A stretch of DNA of 10,268 nucleotides from Gammaproteobacteria bacterium (GTDB lineage: Bacteria; Pseudomonadota; Gammaproteobacteria; JAABTG01): NCBI GenBank assembly GCA_030066245.1, contig JASJBY010000084.1, forward strand, positions 1-10,268, in the 5' to 3' direction. The position numbers were made by a program, and so were the translations under genes. Positions 1 through 5,487 of this stretch are shown piece by piece. Under the pieces are notes generated by a model. The model made no database searches and was not told the DNA's origin. It saw only the letters and a program-made list of their open reading frames with translations. The number at the start of each line of letters is the position of its first letter. The stretch's first letter is position 1.

Positions 1-1196
1 TAGGCCCGCTGCAGGAACGTGGAGTAGATGGCCACCACCGGCTTCGAGCCCTCGCAGGCCAGGCCTGCGGCCAGGGTGACGCTGTGCTGCTCGGCGATTC
101 CGACGTCGAAGTAACGGTCAGGAAACAGCTCGGAAAACTTGACCAGGCCCGACCCCTCTCGCATTGCCGGGGTTATCGCCACCAGCTTCGGTTCCCGCTT
201 TCCCATGTCACACAGCCACTCGCCGAAAATCTGCGTATAGGTGGGGCCGGTAGCGGGCTTCTTCTCGATCTTCCCGGTAGTCGGGTCGAAGGCGGTGACG
301 CCGTGATAGGTAACCGGCTTTGCTTCGGCCGGCCCATAGCCTTTTCCCTTACGCGTCACCACGTGCAGGAATTGCGGGCCGCTCAAGGAGCGGAGGTTGC
401 GCAGGGTCTTCACCAGGGTGGGGAGGTCGTGTCCGTCCACGGGACCGATGTAGTTAAAACCCAGCTCTTCGAAAAGGGTGCCGGGCACCACCATGCCCTT
501 CATGTGCTCCTCGGCGCGCCGTGCAAGCGCCCAGACCCCCGGCATCTTTTTCAGCGCCTTCTTCGAGCCTTCCCTGACTGTGGAATAAACCCGGCCAGAG
601 AGCAGCCGGGCCAGGTAATTTGACAGCCCGCCGACGTTCGGGGAAATGGACATGTCATTGTCGTTCAAAATGACCAGCAGGTCGGCGTCCAGATCACCGC
701 CGTGATTCAGGGCCTCGAAAGCCATGCCGGCGGTCAGCGCGCCGTCGCCAATCACAGCCATGATGCGACGCTCGTTCCCGGCTTGCCGGGCAGCGATCGC
801 CATGCCCAGCGCGGCGCTTACAGATGTGCTGGAGTGGCCCACGCCAAAGGTGTCGTATGGACTCTCCGAGCGTTTGGTGAAACCGGACAGCCCGCCTCTC
901 TGCCGCAGCGTGTCCATCCGGTCCCTGCGCCCCGTGAGCATTTTGTGGGGGTAGCTCTGGTGCCCGACGTCCCACACCAGCCGGTCCTCGGGCGTGTTGT
1001 AGACGTAGTGGAGAGCAATAGTCAGCTCCACGGTGCCCAGGCTTGCAGCCAGGTGTCCACCCGTCTGGCACACGGAGTGAATGAGGAAATGCCTGATTTC
1101 CTCAGCGAGCGTGATCAGCTGGCTCTCGGGCAGCTTCCTCAGGTCGCGAGGGTCCTGAATGGCCTCGAGTAGTGGGTAGGTATGGCTGTCAGACAT
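1..1196 (-). CDS. dxs: 1-deoxy-D-xylulose-5-phosphate synthase, C-terminal part cut off by window edge
   Basis: Cytosolic thiamine-diphosphate enzyme that condenses pyruvate and glyceraldehyde 3-phosphate into 1-deoxyxylulose 5-phosphate, the entry step of the MEP isoprenoid pathway (also feeding thiamine and pyridoxal synthesis). Translation from the ATG at 1196 gives 398 visible residues, starting MSDSHTYPLLEAIQDPRDL, which matches the E. coli N-terminus closely in register. Family residues are present: H48 (QTGGH), H79 (VGHQ), H121 (GHSSTS), the thiamine-diphosphate/Mg motif GDGALTAG at 150-157 with D151 and N180 (LNDND), and the catalytic glutamate E369 in GIAEQH (E. coli E370). The thiamine-binding domain is complete; the pyrimidine-binding domain is interrupted and the C-terminal domain is missing. 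The E. coli enzyme has 620 residues, so roughly 220 lie left of base 1. No strong Shine-Dalgarno precedes the start. It is the last gene of xseB-ispA-dxs, 173 bases after ispA. Assignment is very secure. Confidence 0.98.
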   Translation of the reverse strand, partial: MSDSHTYPLLEAIQDPRDLRKLPESQLITLAEEIRHFLIHSVCQTGGHLAASLGTVELTIALHYVYNTPEDRLVWDVGHQSYPHKMLTGRRDRMDTLRQRGGLSGFTKRSESPYDTFGVGHSSTSVSAALGMAIAARQAGNERRIMAVIGDGALTAGMAFEALNHGGDLDADLLVILNDNDMSISPNVGGLSNYLARLLSGRVYSTVREGSKKALKKMPGVWALARRAEEHMKGMVVPGTLFEELGFNYIGPVDGHDLPTLVKTLRNLRSLSGPQFLHVVTRKGKGYGPAEAKPVTYHGVTAFDPTTGKIEKKPATGPTYTQIFGEWLCDMGKREPKLVAITPAMREGSGLVKFSELFPDRYFDVGIAEQHSVTLAAGLACEGSKPVVAIYSTFLQRA

Positions 1197-1369
1197 GCTC
1201 GGGTTTGGCCTAACGTGACCCAGCGATGGCCGGAGCCAGCGGGTCAAGAAGCTGGCTAGTCAAGCTGCAATCATAACGCAAATCATGCCGAGGGTGTTCG
1301 CAACCCAAGGATAACGGGGGCTTTGAAGTGCAGCGCGCTGCCGTGACGTTCTCCTCGGCGGCGCGCGGC
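1197..1369 (-). other. ispA-dxs spacer with inverted repeat and possible internal -10 box
   Basis: This 173-base spacer is long for neighbours in one operon. It holds a perfect 7-bp inverted repeat, AGCCAGC (1234-1240) and GCTGGCT (1251-1257), with a 10-base loop. No T-run follows on either strand, so it does not look like an intrinsic terminator. On the minus strand a TATGAT hexamer (complement of 1270-1275) resembles a sigma70 -10 box and would give a leader of about 65 bases for dxs. I found no acceptable -35 at normal spacing, so a private dxs promoter is only a weak possibility. No coding potential was seen. Confidence 0.3.
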
Positions 1370-2275
1370 TCAGCGCTCGCGGCCGACGATGTAGGCGGAA
1401 AGATAGCGCAGGGGCGCGGCCCGTTCATCCAGGCCTCTAATACTGCGCATGGCTTCCTCGTGCAGCTCCCGGGCGATTCGCTTGGCTTCCGAGATACCGA
1501 GCAGGGAGGGGTAGGTCGGTTTGTTCCTGGCCAGGTCGGAGCCGCGGATTTTGCCCAGAGTCTCCGTGCTGCTCTCCACGTCCAGGATGTCGTCGCGCAC
1601 CTGGAAAGCGAGTCCGATACATTTGGCGAAATGGTCCAGGCCGTCCAGGTGTTCCTTGTCCGCCGTCGGTGCCGAGAGGGCACCCAGGCGGATGCTCGCT
1701 CTGATAAGCGCGCCGGTCTTGTGGATATGCATATTCTCGAGTTCGGCCAAGTTCAGGGATGTGCCGACGGCGGCGAGGTCAATGGCTTGACCGCCCGCCA
1801 TGCCTCGAGAGCCTGCCGCCATGGCAAGTGTTTCGACCATCTCGAGCCGTCGAGCGCAGTCCACGGCTGGGCTGGAATGGTGAGCAAGCACAAAGAAGGC
1901 CAGCGACTGCAGCGCGTCTCCCACCAGGACGGCGGTGCCCTCGTCGTATGCCCGGTGGCAGGTCGGCTTGCCGCGGCGCAGGTCGTCGTCGTCCATCGCC
2001 GGCAAGTCGTCGTGCACCAGCGAGTAGGCGTGAATGAGCTCCACCGCACATGCCGGCCCGTCCAGGGTATCCGGAGCTGCGCCGAGTGCCGCCCCGGTGG
2101 TGTAGACCAGGCCGGGCCTCACCCGCTTGCCCCCGTCGAGGACCGCATAGCGCATCGCCTCGTGCAGCCGGGAGGGCTGAATCGCAGCCTTGGGCAGCCA
2201 ATGGGCGAGCGCATCTTCCGTGCGGCTCCGGTAGGACTGGAACAGCTCTTCGAAATGGGAACGGCTATCCGCCAT
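1370..2275 (-). CDS. ispA: (2E,6E)-farnesyl diphosphate synthase
   Basis: Cytosolic short-chain E-prenyltransferase that adds isopentenyl diphosphate to dimethylallyl and then geranyl diphosphate, giving the C15 precursor of quinone tails and undecaprenyl phosphate. With the ATG at 2275 the protein has 301 residues, close to the 299 of E. coli IspA. The first Asp-rich motif is DDLPAMDDDDLRRG at 89-102 and the second is QVRDDILD at 225-232. Also visible are GGKRVRP (48-54), the substrate-binding KTG at 186-188 and GGQAIDL at 161-167. A TTG at 2290 could add five residues, but the ATG fits the family length better. The ATG start gives an 11-base overlap with the end of xseB, implying coupled translation. 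GACGAG lies a few bases upstream as a weak ribosome site. Nothing appears broken. Confidence 0.97.
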   Translation of the reverse strand: MADSRSHFEELFQSYRSRTEDALAHWLPKAAIQPSRLHEAMRYAVLDGGKRVRPGLVYTTGAALGAAPDTLDGPACAVELIHAYSLVHDDLPAMDDDDLRRGKPTCHRAYDEGTAVLVGDALQSLAFFVLAHHSSPAVDCARRLEMVETLAMAAGSRGMAGGQAIDLAAVGTSLNLAELENMHIHKTGALIRASIRLGALSAPTADKEHLDGLDHFAKCIGLAFQVRDDILDVESSTETLGKIRGSDLARNKPTYPSLLGISEAKRIARELHEEAMRSIRGLDERAAPLRYLSAYIVGRER

Positions 2276-2510
2276 CGGACTCGTCGGCAAGTGGCGGTGG
2301 GTCGCCTGTGCCTTCTTTCCCGGTCAGCAGCTCTACTTTCTGCTCGGCTTCGTCGAGGGACTTCTGGCAAGTGCGGGTGAGTTCAACGCCGCGTTCGAAG
2401 GCCTTCAAGGAGTCCTCCAGGCTCAAGTCGCCCTGCTCCATGCTCTCAACCAGGGTTTCCAGCTCTCGGAGGGCCTTCTCGAAATTGATCGTGCTGGTTC
2501 TTCTGGGCAA
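2265..2510 (-). CDS. xseB: exodeoxyribonuclease VII small subunit
   Basis: Small helical subunit of exonuclease VII; several copies bind one XseA to form the nuclease that degrades single-stranded DNA from both ends. The 81 residues match the usual size (80 in E. coli). They carry the family signature FEKALRELETLVESMEQGDL at 10-29, then SLEDSLKAFERG and an AEQKV helix (residues 55-59), with an acidic, proline-rich tail. The start is TTG at 2510. The in-frame codons back to the upstream TGA include no ATG, GTG or other TTG, and GAGG sits about 8 bases before the TTG. The next ATG (residue 24) would remove half of the conserved helix. It is the first gene of the minus-strand operon; xseA is not in the window. 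Sharing an operon with isoprenoid genes is the common proteobacterial arrangement, with no known functional link. Confidence 0.95.
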   Translation of the reverse strand: MPRRTSTINFEKALRELETLVESMEQGDLSLEDSLKAFERGVELTRTCQKSLDEAEQKVELLTGKEGTGDPPPLADESDGG

Positions 2511-2536
2511 GTCGTTTCCCTCGGCGCGCCTCGGGT

Positions 2537-2565
2537 ACCGTAACGCAGGGCCTTCGGTGGGTCAA
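2537..2565 (-). promoter_or_regulatory. candidate sigma70 promoter for xseB-ispA-dxs
   Basis: Read on the minus strand, TTGACC (complement of 2560-2565) is followed after 17 bases by TACGGT (complement of 2537-2542). The -35 matches 5 of 6 consensus bases. The -10 keeps only the first T, the A and the last T. Initiation near 2530 would leave a leader of about 20 bases before the TTG start, enough for the GAGG ribosome site. Spacing and position are good and the -10 is poor. Confidence 0.4.
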
Positions 2566-2616
2566 TCGTGGGCTTAGCCCGGCGGAAAGAAATCACCTGC
2601 GTCTTGACTTGGCTCA

Positions 2617-2646
2617 TTGACAGCAAACTTGGCGCTGCGCTAAAGT
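2617..2646 (+). promoter_or_regulatory. sigma70-type promoter for the rubrerythrin operon
   Basis: A perfect -35 hexamer TTGACA (2617-2622) is followed by an 18-base spacer and TAAAGT (2641-2646), 4 of 6 to the -10 consensus. Transcription would start near 2653, giving a leader of almost 100 bases before the rubrerythrin ATG. The palindrome at 2656-2672 lies just after the -10 box, where a bound repressor would block initiation. The candidate promoter for xseB faces the other way about 50 bases to the left, so this is a divergent control region. Confidence 0.6.
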
Positions 2647-2655
2647 TCGTGCACG

Positions 2656-2672
2656 TTTAGACTTAGTCTAAA
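2656..2672. promoter_or_regulatory. 8-1-8 palindromic operator, Fur/PerR-like
   Basis: TTTAGACTTAGTCTAAA is a perfect palindrome: TTTAGACT, one central base, AGTCTAAA. It is AT-rich in GC-rich surroundings and sits about 10 bases downstream of the -10 box, at the presumed transcription start of the rubrerythrin operon. Fur-family regulators (Fur, PerR, Irr) recognise 7-1-7 boxes of this geometry; the Irr box has similar TTTAGA / TCTAAA ends and PerR commonly controls rubrerythrin genes. The dyad and its placement are seen directly. The regulator's identity is inferred; no regulator gene is in the window. Other families binding AT-rich dyads cannot be excluded. Confidence 0.6.
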
Positions 2673-2692
2673 TCAATCGCGCACGGCGTCGC

Positions 2693-2715
2693 GTGGGTTG
2701 TCGTGCTTCACCCAC
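2693..2715 (+). other. hairpin in the rubrerythrin mRNA leader
   Basis: GTGGGT (2693-2698) and ACCCAC (2710-2715) form a 6-bp stem with an 11-base loop between the operator and the ribosome site. It has no T-run and is too small to suggest a riboswitch. It may only stabilise the 5' end or be chance. Confidence 0.25.
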
Positions 2716-2750
2716 ATCGACTCAGCAGTAATCAATCCTGGAGGAAGACA

Positions 2751-3170
2751 ATGGACCTGAAAGGCAGCAAGACCGAGCAGAATCTGAAAGACGCCTTTGC
2801 GGGGGAATCGCAGGCGAATCGCCGCTATCTGTACTTCGCGGCCAAGGCGGACGTGGAAGGCTTCAACGATGTGGCCGCGGTGTTCCGCTCCACCGCCGAG
2901 GGGGAGACCGGGCACGCGCACGGTCATCTGGAGTATCTGGAAGAGGTGGGCGATCCGGCCACGGGGCTGCCCATGGGGGCGACCGAGGAGAACCTGAAGG
3001 CCTCCATCGCGGGCGAGACCCACGAGTACACGGACATGTATCCGGGGATGGCCAAGTCGGCCCGTGACGAGGGCTTCGACGAGATCGCCGACTGGTTCGA
3101 GACGCTGGCCAAGGCCGAGCGCTCCCACGCCAATCGTTTCCAGAAGGCCCTGGACAACCTGGAAGACTGA
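2751..3170 (+). CDS. short rubrerythrin (diiron peroxidase lacking rubredoxin domain)
   Basis: Cytosolic ferritin-like diiron protein; rubrerythrins reduce hydrogen peroxide to water using electrons delivered to the diiron site. The 139 residues form only the four-helix bundle. Expected iron ligands are all present: E19 (AFAGES), E52 and H55 (EGETGH), E89 and E92 (AGETHEY), E123 and H126 (AERSH). The classical protein has about 190 residues and ends in a rubredoxin-like [Fe(SCys)4] domain. Here there is no cysteine at all, so another protein must donate electrons. The ATG at 2751 follows a near-perfect GGAGGA (2740-2745). An in-frame ATG 16 codons upstream lacks such a site and would add a non-family extension. 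It leads a probable operon with the Fe-S/CCG protein and DUF3501. The palindrome at the promoter suggests metal- or peroxide-responsive control. Family assignment is secure; the electron donor is unknown. Confidence 0.96.
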   Translation: MDLKGSKTEQNLKDAFAGESQANRRYLYFAAKADVEGFNDVAAVFRSTAEGETGHAHGHLEYLEEVGDPATGLPMGATEENLKASIAGETHEYTDMYPGMAKSARDEGFDEIADWFETLAKAERSHANRFQKALDNLED

Positions 3171-3177
3171 AGCGAGA

Positions 3178-3209
3178 CGCCGGAACCGGCCCGCAATCCG
3201 GTTCCGGCG
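3178..3209 (+). terminator. strong hairpin after rubrerythrin, no T-tract (attenuator or mRNA-stability element)
   Basis: CGCCGGAACCGG (3178-3189) and CCGGTTCCGGCG (3198-3209) are a perfect 12-bp inverted repeat with an 8-base loop, starting 7 bases after the rubrerythrin stop. No run of T follows, so it is not a canonical intrinsic terminator. It could cause partial termination, or protect the 3' end of a rubrerythrin mRNA so that this gene is expressed above the next two. The repeat is certain; its function is inferred. Confidence 0.5.
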
Positions 3210-3224
3210 AGCCTGACCGGCGCC

Positions 3225-3256
3225 TTGACACGACTACATCCTAGCTACGTTAGCAT
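3225..3256 (+). promoter_or_regulatory. possible second promoter before the Fe-S protein gene
   Basis: A perfect TTGACA (3225-3230) lies just after the hairpin and 40 bases before the next ATG. No good -10 is found at 16-18 bases: TAGCAT (3251-3256) is 20 bases away and GTTAGC (3249-3254) is poor at 18. A small dyad, GCTA-CGT-TAGC, overlaps this zone. It may be an internal promoter needing an activator, or chance. Confidence 0.25.
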
Positions 3257-3270
3257 TTCGGGGAGGGAAC

Positions 3271-4614
3271 ATGGCCGCTTCGACAGGAACCGGGGAAGGC
3301 AGCTTGCAGGCACCCACCCGCCACTCCCTGGATTGGAAGAGCGCGGCATTCTATGACGAACAGGCCCTGTTGGAAGAGCTGGAGCGCGTCTACGACATCT
3401 GTCACGGCTGCCGCCGCTGCGTGAGTCTCTGCAACGCGTTTCCCACGTTGTTCGACTTGGTGGACGAGTCGGACACGATGGAGGTGGATGGGGTCGCCAA
3501 GGCCGACTACTGGCGGGTGGTGGACGAATGCTACCTCTGTGATCTCTGCTACATGACCAAGTGCCCCTACGTGCCGCCCCATGAGTGGAACGTGGACTTC
3601 CCCCATCTCATGTTGCGGGGCAAGGCCGTGAAGCACCGCAAGGGCAAGATCAAAATTCGCGACAAGATCCTCACCAGCACGGATACCGTTGGCAGGTGGG
3701 CCGCCCTACCCGTTGTGGTAAATGCCGTGAACGCGGTCAACCGCTCCAAGACCGCGCGTAAGCTCATGGACAAAGCCCTCGGCATCGACCCGGGTGCGCC
3801 CGTGCCGCAATACCACAGCAACACCCTGGGCAAGCGCATGGCCCGTCACCAATCCCCCGGTCTGGAAGCCGAGCCCACCGCTTCCACACGCGGCAAGATC
3901 GCCCTGTTCGGGACGTGTTACGGCAACTACAACGAGCCTGAGATCGGCGAGGACCTGGTGGCTGTGTTCGAACACAACGGGATCCCTGTCACGCTGGCGG
4001 CAGACACCCGCTGCTGCGGCATGCCCAAGCTCGAGCTGGGAGACTTGGAGGCGGTCGATCGCGCCAAGGAGGCCAACATCCAAGCGCTGGCCAAGCTGGT
4101 GGACGAAGGCTGGGATCTGGTGGCACCTATTCCGTCCTGTGTGCTCATGTTCAAGCAGGAGCTGCCCCTGATGTACCCGGAAGATGCCCAGGTCGCCAAG
4201 GTCAAGGAAGCATTCTTCGACCCCTTCGAGTACCTGATGCTCCGTCACAAGGAAGGCAAGCTGAACACCGAGTTCAAGCAGCCACTCGGCAAAGTCGCAT
4301 ACCACGCAGCCTGTCACCAACGGGTGCAGAACATTGGTCTCAAGACCCGCGACGTCCTGGCGCTGGTACCTGACACCCAGGTCACGCCCATCGAACGCTG
4401 CTCGGGCCATGACGGCACTTACACGGTCAAGAGCGAGTTTCACTCGGCGGCCATGAAAATCTGCCGTCCCGTGGTCAACCGGGTGAAGAAAGACGCCCCG
4501 GACCACTACGGCAGTGATTGCCCGATGGCAGGCCGGCACATAGCTCACGGACTGGACAACGGCAGTGAGGCTGAGCACCCGTTGACCTTGTTGCGGCGGG
4601 CATACGGAATTTAA
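3271..4614 (+). CDS. heterodisulfide reductase-related (HdrD/GlpC-like) Fe-S and CCG-domain protein
   Basis: Probable soluble electron-transfer protein of 447 residues. A ferredoxin-like N-terminal part holds two [4Fe-4S] motifs: C44-x2-C47-x2-C50-x3-C54 (CHGCRRCVSLC) and C87-x2-C90-x2-C93-x4-C98-P (CYLCDLCYMTKCP). Two CCG-type domains follow. The first has GTC216YGNY and C248C249GMP. The second has HAAC348HQ but the variant RC377SGHDGTY, where Ser378 replaces the second cysteine. A late cysteine, C417 (DCPMAG), is also present. In HdrD/GlpC/LutA relatives, CCG cysteines bind a special Fe-S cluster or zinc. No membrane segment or flavin motif is seen. The ATG at 3271 has GGAGG about 4 bases upstream. 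It lies 100 bases after rubrerythrin and 17 before DUF3501. A role as electron donor to the rubrerythrin is attractive but inferred; the true partner and substrate are unknown. Confidence 0.9.
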   Translation: MAASTGTGEGSLQAPTRHSLDWKSAAFYDEQALLEELERVYDICHGCRRCVSLCNAFPTLFDLVDESDTMEVDGVAKADYWRVVDECYLCDLCYMTKCPYVPPHEWNVDFPHLMLRGKAVKHRKGKIKIRDKILTSTDTVGRWAALPVVVNAVNAVNRSKTARKLMDKALGIDPGAPVPQYHSNTLGKRMARHQSPGLEAEPTASTRGKIALFGTCYGNYNEPEIGEDLVAVFEHNGIPVTLAADTRCCGMPKLELGDLEAVDRAKEANIQALAKLVDEGWDLVAPIPSCVLMFKQELPLMYPEDAQVAKVKEAFFDPFEYLMLRHKEGKLNTEFKQPLGKVAYHAACHQRVQNIGLKTRDVLALVPDTQVTPIERCSGHDGTYTVKSEFHSAAMKICRPVVNRVKKDAPDHYGSDCPMAGRHIAHGLDNGSEAEHPLTLLRRAYGI

Positions 4615-4631
4615 GCGCGTTAGGTTCGGGG

Positions 4632-5225
4632 ATGAGACCCATGCAGAAGTTGACCCGAGACGATCTTTACAGCCTGGAAGAGTATGCCGAGCTGCGTGCC
4701 CAGTTCCGGGCCGAAGTCATGGCCCACAAGCGTAATCGACAGCTCGCGTTAGGGGCCCATGCCACGCTTTACTTCGAGGATCGGCTGACCATCAAGTATC
4801 AGATTCAGGAGATGCTGCGGGTGGAACGCATCTTCGAGCCTGACGGCATCGCTGAGGAGTTGGCAGCCTACAATCCGCTGATCCCGGATGGCAGCAACTG
4901 GAAGGCGACCTTCATGCTCGAGTATGCGGACGTGGAAGAAAGGCAGCGGGCGCTCGAGCGCCTGGTAGGCATAGAGGACAAGGTCTGGCTGCAGGTCGAA
5001 GGCCAGGACCGGATATGGGCCATCGCGGACGAGGACCTGGAACGGGAAACGGAGAGCAAGACTTCCGCCGTGCATTTTCTGCGCCTCGAGCTCAGCTCGG
5101 CCATGGTCGAAGCGTTGCGCACAGGACAATCGCTGGCTGCCGGTATCAACCTGGATGCGTACCGCGAGGAGGTAAAGCCGGTTCCGGAAAACCTCCGCCA
5201 GTCTCTACTCGCCGATTTGGATTAA
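4632..5225 (+). CDS. DUF3501 family protein
   Basis: Uncharacterised 197-residue protein that I recognise as DUF3501 from its start (QKLTRDDLYSLEEYAELR), the central segment DRLTIKYQIQEMLRVERIF and the end of similar proteins. It is highly charged, with no cysteine, signal peptide or membrane segment, so it should be cytosolic and is unlikely to carry a cysteine-ligated cluster. Acidic residues are abundant, but no metal site can be assigned with confidence. It follows the Fe-S/CCG gene by 17 bases and is very probably co-transcribed. From memory, DUF3501 genes often accompany rubrerythrin and this type of Fe-S protein, which points to a shared task such as adaptor or assembly. The start could also be the ATG at 4641 (194 residues); an AGG lies about 9 bases before 4632. 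Function unknown. Confidence 0.85.
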   Translation: MRPMQKLTRDDLYSLEEYAELRAQFRAEVMAHKRNRQLALGAHATLYFEDRLTIKYQIQEMLRVERIFEPDGIAEELAAYNPLIPDGSNWKATFMLEYADVEERQRALERLVGIEDKVWLQVEGQDRIWAIADEDLERETESKTSAVHFLRLELSSAMVEALRTGQSLAAGINLDAYREEVKPVPENLRQSLLADLD

Positions 5226-5250
5226 CTCGCTTCCGTCGACACGCTGGTGG

Positions 5251-5267
5251 CCCCGGCATCGCCGGGG
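5251..5267 (+). terminator. GC-rich hairpin downstream of DUF3501, weak terminator candidate
   Basis: CCCCGGC (5251-5257) and GCCGGGG (5261-5267) form a 7-bp stem with a 3-base loop, 26 bases after the DUF3501 stop. No T-run follows (AGTCCGAAA). It is well placed for the end of the rubrerythrin operon, but intrinsic termination would be inefficient; Rho may be involved. Confidence 0.35.
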
Positions 5268-5330
5268 AGTCCGAAACCTGCCGGCTCCGCACCGCGCTCG
5301 TACCGCCCGAAACCTCTTATCGATTCTGGG

Positions 5331-5356
5331 TTATAAATACAAGCAATTGTTTATAA
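5331..5356. repeat. AT-rich inverted repeat TTATAAA / TTTATAA
   Basis: TTATAAA (5331-5337) and TTTATAA (5350-5356) are perfect 7-base inverted copies 12 bases apart, within the AT-rich core of the spacer. It could be a regulator-binding dyad or an easily melted promoter element. I found no matching -35, and the function is unknown. Confidence 0.35.
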
Positions 5357-5383
5357 AAATAAAAAGCGCGCGAAGTGGGCGCT
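5351..5383 (-). terminator. intrinsic-terminator-like hairpin on the minus strand
   Basis: Read leftward on the minus strand, AGCGC (complement of 5379-5383) pairs with GCGCT (complement of 5365-5369) across 9 bases, followed by a T-rich tract (complement of 5351-5364). An alternative 7-bp stem, CGAAGTG/CACTTCG (5371-5377 and 5384-5390), overlaps it. No minus-strand gene leads into it, so it may end antisense or spurious transcription. Confidence 0.35.
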
Positions 5384-5425
5384 CACTTCGAGCAGGATGT
5401 GATGCCACTTTAAGTTTCTCAGGGC

Positions 5426-5453
5426 TTGTTACGTGGTTTCTGCAGGTTACACT
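5426..5453 (+). promoter_or_regulatory. candidate promoter for CNP1-like-parE(-parC)
   Basis: TTGTTA (5426-5431), a 16-base spacer and TACACT (5448-5453) each match 4 of 6 consensus bases. Initiation near 5460 leaves a leader of about 28 bases containing AGGA. The position is sensible and the strength modest. Confidence 0.35.
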
Positions 5454-5487
5454 TAACACCCGAGTTCACGATGGCAGGACTTTCCCC

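Larger units (their letters stand above)
5226..5487. other. non-coding spacer between DUF3501 and CNP1-like gene, with AT-rich core
   Basis: The spacer holds, in order, a small GC hairpin, an AT-rich core (about 5328-5365) unlike its GC-rich surroundings, a hairpin with T-tract facing leftward, and a possible promoter; each is listed separately. An open frame extends the CNP1-like gene upstream to 5347, but it runs through AT-rich sequence and would bury the signal peptide, so I treat it as non-coding. Confidence 0.6.

Noticed and set aside
84..623. A 179-codon plus-strand open frame at the left edge
   Set aside because: It is antisense to dxs, which is conserved residue by residue across this stretch.
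1328..2380. A 350-codon plus-strand open frame opposite ispA
   Set aside because: It lies antisense to an intact, motif-complete ispA and the end of xseB. The translation is low-complexity Arg/Gly/Val-rich text with no family resemblance, typical of a GC-rich shadow frame.
2570..2580. GGGCTTAGCCC small dyad in the divergent region
   Set aside because: Arms of five bases only, not positioned over either promoter's key elements in a convincing way, and no T-run.
2671..2737. AATCAATC repeated at 2671-2678 and 2730-2737 in the rubrerythrin leader
   Set aside because: Two 8-base copies 59 bases apart, one overlapping the operator edge, are too short to separate from chance.
2703..2750. A 16-residue N-terminal extension of rubrerythrin
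   Set aside because: No Shine-Dalgarno precedes its ATG, while the ATG at 2751 has GGAGGA at ideal spacing and begins the conserved protein.
3706..4578. A 290-codon minus-strand open frame opposite the Fe-S/CCG gene
   Set aside because: It is a shadow of the conserved coding strand; no recognisable domain, and the true frame has all Fe-S motifs.
5347..5487. A 47-codon N-terminal extension of the CNP1-like gene
   Set aside because: It crosses the AT-rich core and a candidate promoter, lacks a ribosome site, and would place the signal peptide in the middle of the protein.
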